Shown here piece by piece: positions 1-11,300 of a stretch of DNA of 64,000 bases. Under the pieces are notes generated by a model, which was given only the letters and a program-made list of their open reading frames with translations, did no database searches and was not told the origin of the DNA. The stretch covers positions 3,024,001 through 3,088,000 of the forward strand of contig NC_089724.1 of the NCBI RefSeq assembly GCF_035083965.1, read 5' to 3'. A program made the position numbers and the translations under genes. Source of the stretch: Branchiostoma lanceolatum (taxonomy: Eukaryota > Chordata > Leptocardii > Amphioxiformes > Branchiostomatidae). Within the stretch, counting starts at the first letter, position 1. Each line of letters opens with the position of its first letter.

Positions 1-149
1 TTAGCATAACCTTCTTTGTTAAGCTCATACTTTTGTTTTTTGGGTGAAGAAGATCAACTGGTATGATTTATAATTGATGAGAAACACTCCTGATATGTCA
101 GTCAAAAAGGTTAAAATCATTTGGCGAAGGTATGAGGTCGTGGAACTCT

Positions 150-575
150 AGTTTACACCTGAGTTAAGTGAGGAAAGTCGTGTTAAGTGCCTTTCCCAAT
201 GGCACAACGTCAGGGCGCGTATCCAGACATGTCTGGGGGCAGCCCGGATTCGAACTCGGGTCCCCTTGTTTGACAGTCGAATGTTCTATCCATTACGCCA
301 CACGACGCCACATTATGATAATGGTTAACGTTCATTGGTCAGAAATTACACGTGCAATGGCAGCCAGTGTTGAATTGTTGCAGGGTTTACAATCACATAA
401 TACACAACAGATTCATATTTGCTCCAGACTTGCACTTTGTGGAACTGTCGCAAGGGTCTGGGCGGCTGCCATTTGGCGCCAGCAGGTGACCTCAATACGA
501 CCTTCCCCAACCGAAGTTAGGTACCCATTCACACCAGGGTGGAGTGAGGAAAGTCGTGTAAAGTGCCTTTCATGA
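150..575 (-). repeat. tRNA-derived SINE, reverse orientation
   Basis: Reading the minus strand gives a tRNA-like head with a box-B-like GGTTCGAATCC block near 245-265, then the phrase 'GGGAAAGGCACTTAACACGACTT' in split form and a body that matches the reverse complement of 6790-7020. Related heads occur at 6672, 33083, 39205, 51100 and 57245, so this is an interspersed Pol III-type family and not a working tRNA gene. Confidence 0.7.
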
Positions 576-597
576 GTTTTGTTCATGAGAGTGATTA

Positions 598-972
598 CTC
601 CATGTTGATTTGATTATACAGATGACATTCTGCGGGATCCAAAACTAATGCGAGCGTGAGCGAATAAAAAAAAAGTTGCCTTCATTATGAAATCTACGTG
701 GTCAGGAATGATGAACAAAACTAAACACACAAAGTATGGTTTACATAATAGATTCTTAATTTTTGTTCTTTCACATCTTCTTTGACATTGGAATTGACTT
801 TGGCTACGATTACAGTAGTATCAGATTTCCGAAATTTTCTACAGCATATATTTGCTCATTTTGCAGCTTCTTTACGTGATTAACAGTATGGTCGATTTTT
901 TTTCTTTTTAAAACAGACGAAAATTTATTCGCGCGGGGATGTTATCCATATAATCAAATCAACATGGCCTTA
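598..972. mobile_element. Non-autonomous TIR element (family A)
   Basis: The ends are inverted copies of CCATGTTGATTTGATTATA, followed inside by a conserved GATGACAT/ATGTTATCC pair. Two further full copies (11119-11581 and 27731-28122) and a half copy (13600-13760) share the ends and interior phrases such as 'CAGTATGGTCGATTTTTTT'. No transposase is encoded, so it is a MITE-like passenger of an unidentified DNA transposon. Confidence 0.75.
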
Positions 973-2339
973 GGATTGGGTTCGAAACCACGTCAGCAGA
1001 ACGTGTCTTCACTGGCGCGTACGTAGGTCGTGTGCGCGTATATAAGATCGATGGAGGAAAAGACAACAAAACACACTAGGTGTAGAAAAATATTTGTTTC
1101 TATCTATGAAATTCGTTGAGCGCGCTGTCAAAAGTTTTTGATCGCAGCAAGGTCACAAACTGGTGGAATGGGGGTATCAGGTAACACAATGCGACATGTA
1201 CTTTACCCATTGGAGCGTGAATTGTAGTCATTTAAGGACGTGTCCGGTAATGGCCTAGCATTTGTGTAACCTCCCGCGGCCAGAGCTTGTTTTGCTCAGG
1301 CCATTCATGATCTGTCTGTTAGCTGTCAGAAGGGCGGTAGAATAACAAATTCAACTTCTGCAGTCTACACGCACAGTAAAAGGAGCTTTTCAATGCCTGT
1401 ATGCTCTGGACAAATATCAAGAACGTCTGAGCTTTCTTCGGTCACAAACTTGTTTTAACCTCCATGAAAACATGAAGGTATTGTTTTGGGCGTGTCTGTG
1501 GGCTTGTCTATGTCTGTCTCTGTGTGAATGTTTCCAGATATTTGTGGTCAGAATAAATCTAGAACCTCTGGATGGATTGTGATGACATTTGGTGTGTGGG
1601 CAGGTAATGGAGGACGAAGGTCAAGGTCGATTTTGGGCCCACTGGTATGTGACCTTGGTACTGCAGCAGAACTTCCATTTTTCTAGTCTTTTGACCTGGG
1701 CGTGCTATGGTCTTCATTTATTTTGTTGGCAGAGAGATTTTATCATAGAGAGAAATGATGTGTGTTTGGGCCACCTATCAGCTTGCTCTTGAACTGCGGG
1801 AGCGTTTTTAAAATCTTCAATACTTTGAATGCCAAAGAGTGTGGTAACATCTTGTTTTGTCTCTGGACATGGTCTACGTTAAACGTTGTTGTATACGGCC
1901 AAGGCCAAGTTTTCCCGAGTCTCCCAAGAATGTGAGAAAGAACAGAAATTAAGAAGTTCTAGTTTTTACTAATCAACATTTGGTACCCGGCCATGTTCTG
2001 TAAGTTCAGTCATTTATAAAATCCAACCCTCTTGACTACTTAGATTTCATGAAGACAACTTTTTTGGGGGTTCAACTTTTCCCCCACCCTTGCATCAATT
2101 TTGCAAAGTCCATCGGATGTCTGCATATACTAGTATTCAAATTCAATCAGTCTGGTCTATCCGTAGAAAAAAGTTGACGCGCGAATTGTACCCTCACAGT
2201 AAGTTACAAATCGGGACATTCAGTGTGCACCCCTTTGAACTGTAGTGGTTGCGCCCCGAAAAATCAGATTGTCCTGGATTGAACTGGGGTACCAAACGCT
2301 TTCCTGACAGCTTGCCAAGTGACATCCCGTTGTTCGAAG

Positions 2340-5300
2340 ATGGCCGACCAAACTTCAAGTACGCCCGCAAGTCAAGACTCCCCGACCGCTTCCCTGAGCA
2401 AGACTCGCATTTTGCTCGCCGTCTTTGCGGTGCTGGCCCTAGCGGGACTTGCGGCGGCCATTGCGGTGCCACTAGCGAACAAGGCCCGAGCGAGGCGACA
2501 GGAGGAGACGCCGATGGAACAGGCGAGGCGGATTCTACAGGAGGTCCCTATGGTGGACGGGTAAGGCAACCGTTAACGTTATAGTGTATATATAGCTTAT
2601 AGTACAGTATATACTTTCATCAGTTTGGTAGAGAATAGGATATTGGAGTTTTTGTTTTGCGCAACCAGTAAAGCTGTGAAGCAGTACTCCAGTTAGAAGC
2701 TATGAAAAACGGGTGTCTGACAGACACCGAAACGTCAGCAGGTGAGATTTACTGGTTGTCTAAAAAGAAGAAAACTTCAATACCCTGTTATAGTATATAG
2801 TTAAACCAAGAAGACAACCCGATAAGATCTGGTCTATGTGGGCAGGTAGTCACCGTGTAGACAGGATTCGTAATGCTTGTGTCAGGTACGAAAGAGCCAC
2901 GAAGATGTGGTCGCATTAGCCAGGTGGTCCTTTTGTAGAGGTGGTCACTTGTACAGGTTTAATCGTACACTAAACCCACACAAAACGTTTGGAAGTTGAC
3001 CTCAGTTGATCTCTGTTGTTACTGTCAGCTGTTTGTGTTGGTTTGAAGGTCAAGATGGCGTCAAGGTTGAATGCCAATGACCTACACTGGCTGGGTGCCC
3101 CGTTAACTCTTAATTCAGGACGTCCAAGGACGATTTACGCTTCTCATAGCTTCAGGCGCTTTCTTTGGCACAGCTTGCCTGTGTGTTACGCAAATCATAA
3201 TTCTTACTTCAGCGAGGACTTTAAATGCTCTAAGATTAGAGCAATTCGTACGACTGACTAAGCTTCAAACGCCTAATTGCTCTTTATAGGAAAATGCATA
3301 CATGCTCTACATTGCGTTAAGGATATCGTAAGGTGCCCAGTATAAAGAAAACAAACCAAAGGCATTTTGCAACTGGAACCTCGATTGTGTGATTGTGTGA
3401 GCCGTTAACACTGTTGTGAAAATAACGGGATTTGATTTGGTGCCCGCGTACCTCTCTGAAATCGCCATACTCTTAATCCTGTTCCATTCGGCCAGGGTTG
3501 GTGTTAGGGTAAGGGTTTAGGGTTTCGTATAGGTTAGGGATGGGATAATGTTAGGGGTAATGTTAGGGTTAGGGTTTCGGGCCGAGTTGAGTTGGTAACT
3601 AGGGCCGAAGCGTCCAACATCCTAGATACACCTACTTTAGCTGGAACCATTCATTGTACATTGTTTCGGACATTGTCATTGATATATTGCATTGTCACGT
3701 CCAGAGAACTTGTAAGTGACGATGAACCACTCGGAACTCGCCCAATTTGGAAATAAAAATGTGGATTTGCCGAACTTATACAGTAGTAGCCAGTCATCTA
3801 CTAGCGGTGAGATGTTTGGTTAGTGCAGTAACAACACATTCTGTATATGGTCATGAGAATGTTTACCTTTGTTACTTCCCAGGTAGATTCAATTGGTAGG
3901 ATTGGGTTCTTCGCTTGAACAAACGTACGCGTAACTGAATATCACTGGCTTGACGCGTTCCACAATAGACTCGCCCAGACCGAGAACGTTCTCTGTCAAG
4001 ACATTTTGTTCAAGACGGACCACGCACTGTTTAATCTCAAAGCAGATGCGTGGGGGCCTAGTTCAGTTTTGCATGTTTCTTAGACTTACGCGTGCCTCCA
4101 GTGGTGCACCTTTGGAACATACAGAGAGAGAGAAAAACACTGTCAGAAAGGCGCACATACAAACAAACAAACAATACCGCAAAGGACGTGCAAAACCAGT
4201 AACGTTACATCAAACGTACTCACATTCTTGTTGTCATTTGAAAAAGGTGGAAATCAGTAATTAGCTTCAGCTAGGGCCGTCCCTCTGACAGGACGTTAAA
4301 TGGGGGTCCCGTGTTTGTTTGAAGAGAGCCACACCTTGAGGACGTACAAGAACCCGCCATACTTATCGAAAAGTTCAGGGGTCCTTCCCGGTGTGAGTGG
4401 ATCAAACCTCACAGTCTGGTCCGGGTTGACATCTTGAAAAGGTAAAAGTCATCTGACAGTCGGACCTGTTATGTCTATCCTTCCACAAATGTGGTAAACC
4501 TGAATGAATAGATAAACAAATGAATGAACAGTTAACATTTCACCATTATAATAATAAGTTATTGCCCGTAGGCTTATTGCAAGTACACGTAACATGAAAG
4601 GACGGACAGACAATATATAAGAATACAGCATGTGACCATAAGGCTGTATCAATAAAACTATATATATCTATTCATTCAAGCCACAAACTTACAAGCGCAG
4701 GGAAAGGCTCGCGCCTCCCTGTATTCCAGGTCAGGTGACGAGGTTAGTGTAGGATGTTATCCCTGCATTGTGTCACGGCCACAGCTTTTACTGGGGGACA
4801 GCGGATCAAGGAGAAACAACAATCTTTCATAGTTATCACCATTCAGCCTCGTGAGACACTATATGATGACGTTTTACACAGGATTGTAGGCCAGGGGACA
4901 AGGTCGGGCCCTGTGGTTATAGGGTTGTTGACCTAAAATCTAAAGGTTCTGGGACAGAATCCCTGGTATGCCCTTAAAAAAGCGAAGCCACTTCACACCT
5001 AGCTATTTCTTCACACGAATTAGGTGAAAATAAGTAACTAGCTTCTATTAGGGACATCACACTTATCGAAAAGAGTATGGGTACTTCCCGGAGTGAGTGG
5101 ATCAAACCCTACAGTCCGGTCTCCAGGTTAACATCTAATGGGTAGGTGATGGTCACCCATTTTTTCAATCCTTTCATATATCTGGTAAATCTCAAGAAAT
5201 CAACTTAGTTCTAAGAGTTTTCCTTTGCTCAGGAGAGAGGGAATTGTTCGATGGCCTGTCTGTATCAGTATCTTTTTCTTCTTCTCGAGTCACCAATATA

Positions 5301-8300
5301 TATAGTCACTGTATCTATATAGTCGGCATAACCGCCATTCGGCGTAACACACCAACTTCGCAGGCACACGGCGTGGCAGCAGCTGGTTATATTACACCGA
5401 ACGGTCTGTAACACCTAGTCTTTGCATATCTGACTGCAACCGTTCTTTAAAGCTACTTATGAGCTTAGTGAAGATGCTCCTACAGTACTTGATGACAACG
5501 AGTTCCATTCTTCTATGGTTCTCGGAAAATACGAATTTCACGGCCTAGTGGTCATTCTCCAAGCAGAGGTTTCTGTCGAGAGGGCCAGGAGTGTCCCCGA
5601 TTTTTAACGTTTCTCCCTAGAGGCAGACAAACGTTAAAATCGCGGCCGCTCCTTGTCTTCACGACCGAAACCTCTGCTTGGAGAATACTAGTGGTTTAGT
5701 ACTTGTCTAGTCGTTGGGGTGTACGCGTTTTACGTGGCCGGAGGTCCCGCGTTTTCAGAGAGCCACATATCGAGCGGTTTAATGAAGAAATCACAGTGCT
5801 TATCGATAAGAGTAGGGTTTCACCCCGAGTAAACCTGACCAAATTCTTTGGGGATTACAAACATTCACAATCTCTCCTGTGATTTAAATAGTATGGCATA
5901 GTTTGTATTGTCTAATGCCTTGTTACCTTTGCCAAGAAGGTTATGTTTCGCACAACGTTCCACTGCACGAAATGGCCTCGTATCCCGGCGTATACGTACA
6001 GGGATTCCTCCGGAAATATTCCATATCCCGGTGCGGATTTAGCGTATCCGTTAGTTATAACGGATATGCTAAATCCGCACCGGGATATGGAATATTTCCG
6101 GAGGAATCCCTGTACGTATACGCCGGGATACGAGGCCATTTCGTGCAGTGTTCGTGTGTGTGTGTGTGTGCGTGTGTGTGTGTGTGTCTGTGTGTGTGTC
6201 TGTGTGTGTCTGTGTGTGTGTGTCTGTGCGTGTGTGTGTCTGTCTGTGTGTGTGTGTGTGTGTCTGTGTACACGATAACTCAAGAATGCCTGTATATGTC
6301 TAGATTGTCTTCATATTTGGTAGGTGGGTAGGTCTTGGTGAGACCTCGAAATGATTAGATTTTGGAGCCCCTAGCGACTTTTTATGGTACTGCGGAAGAA
6401 CTTCCTGTTTTGATATCTCGTGTTATGAACATGCTATGGTCAAGAATTTTAGTTGGTAGATAGCACTTGTGCTCGGAAAGAAGTGACATAAGTTTAGTTC
6501 TGGAATTGCAATGGCGCTTTTGTCAAAAGAGGATAATTGAAGAAAGGAATGGCGGTTTTGGTATGTAGGTGGTGATGCAAAGATGTACACGTAGAAGTAC
6601 AAATTATGCAAAATAGGAGGTCATTTTCATTATTAATGAGAAAATTCTATCATAGCAGTTTTTTTCAACGTGGGGTCGTGTGGCGCAACGGCAGAGCGTT
6701 TGGCTCAGAACAAAGTGGTCCCGGGTTCGAATTCTGTCATGTCACCGATCTTGTGCCCTTGGGAAAGGCACTTAACACGACTTTCCTCACTCCACCCAGG
6801 TGTAAATGGGTACCTGACTTCGGTTGGGTACCTGACTTCGGCTGACTTCGTATTGAGGTCACCTGGTGGCGCCGAATGGCAGCCGCCCAAACCCTTGCGA
6901 CAGTTCCACAAAATGCAAGTGTGGAGCAAATATGTATCTGTTCTATATAATGTGGTTCTTGTAAACCCTGCAGCAATTCAGCACTAAAAGGCTGCTATTG
7001 GGGGTGATTTCTGGCCAATAAAAAACATTATTTTTTCAACGTATCTATTGTTTCTTTGTTCATCAAAGGCACAACAACCTTCCTTCGCGCCTGCGCATGG
7101 ACGCCAACCAGCTCCTCCAGACGGTTGACCTCAGACAGGACCTGAGGGTCGTCTATGACGTCACCGAGAACGACATTCCGCGCCTCCGCCAAGGGCTGTC
7201 CTCGGCACACGTGAGTAGCGCCGGTGATTGGATCAGTCAAAAAAATCATCCGGTAGCGACTGTTTATTAGTGGCATATCACCGGTGGAGGGAATTCATCT
7301 GTTGGAAACACTACGCACATAATGACGTTTGAAAGAAAGCGAAGTGATGTAAGCTTCCATAAGTTGCCCAAAGACTTCAAGAAGCTATACATTTGTCCTA
7401 GCATCGTGTTTATCAAAAAGAAGCACACAGCAAGGCATGTTGAGTGTTGCTAATACTTATGAAGGGTAGTCTCCAGTACATATCCCTTCCTACTGGCCCA
7501 CTAGCAGTCACATGTGTGGGCATGAAATTTCTCTAAATCGTGGAGGGGCAGAAGTTGAAAGCAATGAATCACCTACAGTAAACATGCTTTTGGGTTAAAA
7601 GTTTTGAAAATTCAACTCATTTTACTTGCCCTTTAACCAACACGTCGGCAGAACGTAATACGTATACGGTACTTAGCCTGCTATTCAAACCTATCATAAC
7701 TGCCGAATCTCTTTTGTTCTCTTAGGTCAACGTTGCATTGCAGTAACAGCTGTTGCATAATTCATTAGTCTGGGTGCCATCCTATTTCTACTGGGGCTCC
7801 TACATTCGCTACCCTAAAAAAATAGGGTAGCGAATGTAGGAGCCCCGGTAGAATGTAGGAGCCCTGGTAGAAATAGGATGGCACCCAGGCTATAGTATAT
7901 GTCTTTGGACACAACTAAATAAACCTATATACGAGATATTAGCCTTAAATACGCGAACACGACCTTAAACGCTTACGTTCTGCCGACGTGCTACTTTAAC
8001 CCACCAACATGGTGAGCGGCTGAATGACGTCATGATCACGTGAGTGCAAGTCTCTTCCCTGATGACGTCATTTTTACTGTCCTACAGATGTGGGCCGCCA
8101 AGATGACGTGTGACTCGCAGTACCGTGACGCCGTGCGGCGCGGGTTCACGCAAGTAGACCTGATTAAGCGGATGGTGCGCATGTACCCGGCCGACTTCAT
8201 GCTGGTCACGGAGGCTGACGGTGGGTACTTTCTAGACATTCGAAAAACGTTACGTCTACGTCTACGTTTGTTCTCGTCGTCCTTTGCCAGGCCCGGTGTG

Positions 8301-11300
8301 AGGCCAAATTTCTGCCCCTGTCAAATAAATGCTCCAACACTGCTAGGGGGTTTCCAGTATCTACAGTTTCCACCAGCTACTAAGAAAAGCATTATGCTTC
8401 ACCTCAATTGAGGATGACTGTTTTACTTTACATTTACTTTCCGGTGTACCTGGGGTGAGATAAGCGTGCCACACTCTTGTGACGTGGTAATTTTCAAGCA
8501 GGAGTCTGATCGAGATTTGGTTCTGTGACGATCTGCTGAACTTCTTTTTGTTACATCCCATACGCATCCCATTCGGATGACCGGTGTACCTTTGAAAAAT
8601 GTCAAAATCTACATGGCATTAACTATCTCTATATAGATATATGTAAATACTATACTTTTGAGACCGCATCTGTAAGCAGCGGCACCTACAGATGCAGTGC
8701 AAAGTTAACCGGTCAGAATTGCCGTGAGGGAGGCGACATACGGTTCCAAGGTCGTGTACAAAGAATCTTTTTATTCAGTGACTTACCTAGCCTGGAGTCC
8801 AGCCTTGTTAACTTTGGTCCGCCGCAAACAGGCAGGCTATCTAGCGGATCTTGGGCGGCGGGCCAAGGCTAACAAGGCCGGACTCCAGGCTATGACTTAC
8901 CGACCTGATGAAACTATTCACGGATGTAAGGATAGTTCCTGAAAAAAAAATTCACTTCATAATTCTTGATGAAATTCGCAGGAATAATGGAGGCATTTGA
9001 GCAGAACAAGATCGGCAGCATCATCACGCTGGAGTCCGGCCACGCCATCGACAGCAGCCTGGCGCTACTGCGCATGTTCTATGACCTCGGCGTGCGCGGC
9101 CTGACCTTGACCTGGCAGTGTTCGACTCCGTGGTACGTTCATAAGGTCAAACTACACAAACGATAGTTTTGAGAAGCCACGATTTTTGTTGATGTTGTTC
9201 AATGCCTTTCTTTCCCCCTTTTTTTTAGTAACCGCCAAAGATTAAAGTTAAGACTATCACACACACACACCAGAATATAAACTTAATGAACTTTCTGCGG
9301 ACTCTACGGCCTTTCTCATAAAATCTTCAGACATGTGACCTTATAGTTCCGTGACGTCACTACTGCGTCAAAGATACCTGGGAGTCTATTTAAAGACTTA
9401 ACTGAGATATCTTGTTACAACAAACATGTGCTAGCTTATGCTGATATTAATGTGTCCTGGTTACCATACCATCGTTTGTTCTTTGATTTATCTACGATGC
9501 TCGGAGTGTTGCCCGCCCACCCAGTTCATCAACCCACGCCGGAATTTTCACAGTGTTGGTTTCAATTACTTCGCTCATCAAGGGATGACAGTGATAAGAA
9601 AGGCCGGTGTCCCAGCGATTTCGCACCCCCCTGATTTTGAACCCCCGGTTCGAAATCACTAGCGATCTTGCACCCCCCAGCTAGTGATCTCGCACCCCCT
9701 CCTCGAACCCCCCTAGGGTTTTTGAACCCCAAAAAATATTTCGAAAGGTGCTCTGTCTGTGCCGCAATTATATTTAAAACTGCATTTTAATACAATAAAG
9801 CCATAGTTTAACGTGTTAATCGAGAGTATTACAAGTTGCTGCGTCTGACAGAACAAACATCTAAGACTCTGGGAACCCATGCCCTGGACTAATGTAACGC
9901 TACTAGTATTTCAGCACAGCGCGATGATGGTGACTCTCTGTGCACGATGATTCGTTGTAATATTCTTCCTTGGTGCCATGAGGAATGTACGATTAGTTCA
10001 TAGTTTTATTTCAGTGTTCATAATTGATTTTTTGAATTATTCTAGAGACTTGAATAACATTTTAGCATACAAAATTTTATCACATATTGATCGGATGCGA
10101 GTGTTAGATAGGGTTAGAAGAAAATTATTGAAGCCTGGTCCCGTCGGAAAAATGAAATAACAACCAAAACCACGCATGAAGTAACGTTCATTTACTATTA
10201 TTCGGGGGGTGCAAATCCACTAGTGATTTCGAACTGGGGGTTCAAATTCACGGGGGATGCGAGATCCCTGTGACACCGGCTGGCAAGATAGCTGTCAGAA
10301 AAAGCCTTACGCTCAGCAGGACTGGGGCCGGTATAACAACCCTAATGCTCAGGCCGGTGCCCACTGGGGGTGTAGTCCCGGCCGGGCCCCGAAGCCCACA
10401 AATCTAAGCATAGCCATAGGCCTAAGCATAGGCCGGTCTGTGGTTACCAGACTAGTATAAAAACGTCTCCACTTACTTCCACCTTGGGCATTCATTTCTG
10501 GTCTCTTCGTCAAGCTTTCTTAATCGTTGCCATAAACTTCTTCCGTTGTTTCTTCAGGGCAGACTACGACGGAGAGACGCGAAACCCGAACCCTCCACAT
10601 AACGGCTTAACAGATTTCGGCAAGGTAACGGTACACTTACACTATAGCTTATAGACACAAAGTAAAGTAAAGTAAAGTAAAGATTCACTTCGAAAACGAG
10701 ACCTCTGCGATATAAAAAAAATCTAAAGGCCTGTTGTAAATGTTGTCAAGTATCTGATTGGTTAGTTCATCTAAATGACTTTGCACATCCGAATTCCCAG
10801 CGCACTCCCCCTAATTTCTTTAAGATCCGCTTTTTGATCTATTTAACAAGTAGGTACTAGGCACTGTATGTCTAGCTTGGTATCCAAAGCAATTGTAGCT
10901 GATGCCGAGTCTCTTTTGTAGTAAGAAAAGCACTCGGCAGCTATAATAGGTTTGGATACCAGGCGTCTGTGCGTTTTATATTATATTTCTATATCTGTTT
11001 GTTTACAGCTGGTTGTCAAGGAGATGAACCGGTTGGGGATGATCGTTGACCTGTCGCACGTGTCGGACAAGGTCATGCACGACGCACTGGACATCAGTGA
11101 GGAACCCTTATCTTATTTCCTATGTTGATTTGATTATATGGATGACATCCGCAAGCGCATCACTTTATGTCCATTTCCCAGAAAAATGAACTTTTCTGCC
11201 ATACTGTAAATCATGCAAAGCACGCTCGCTCGGGCCTAACTTTCGAAAAGCTACTAAAGCATCACTGCTGACCTCTTACCTCCAGACCCGGCCTGCCACA

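Larger units (their letters stand above)
1..2339. other. 5' flank of the dipeptidase gene, no gene seen
   Basis: No exon with usable splice sites was found here. The stretch holds a reverse-oriented tRNA-derived SINE (about 150-575), a TIR element (598-972) and, at about 1450-1800, a dispersed repeat whose phrases recur at 6270-6600, 45825-46070 and 62455-62700. The dipeptidase promoter and 5' UTR should lie in the last few hundred bases, but I see no convincing TATA box. The small reading frames here are inside repeats and are not credible genes. Confidence 0.6.
2561..7068 (+). other. Dipeptidase intron 1, repeat-filled
   Basis: This 4.5-kb intron holds a 'gap-repair' dispersed repeat (2815-2975), a degenerate TTAGGG-like stretch (about 3505-3590), a half copy of a TIR element (about 5275-5540), a small MITE (5554-5686), a perfect-palindrome CACTA MITE (5961-6150) followed by a GT microsatellite, and a forward tRNA-SINE (6672-7028). 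Stretches at 4320-4440, 5055-5140 and 5760-5830 share a 'CACTTATCGAAAAG' repeat also seen near 57500 and 59460. No additional coding exon is needed because exons 1 and 2 join in phase at VDG-HNN. Confidence 0.75.
7211..8087 (+). other. Dipeptidase intron 2, filled by nested MITEs
   Basis: Exon 2 (ending in SSAH) joins exon 3 (starting MWAAKMTC) in phase. Most of the intron is the nested pair of inverted-repeat elements described separately at 7641-7990. No extra exon seen. Confidence 0.75.

Noticed and set aside
5903..6331. Overlapping frames on both strands around the CACTA MITE
   Set aside because: A perfect palindrome gives the same peptide on both strands and the rest is GT microsatellite.
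6680..6750. Possible tRNA gene
   Set aside because: Box A and box B are present but no complete cloverleaf is seen, and the same head continues into a repeated SINE body in several places.
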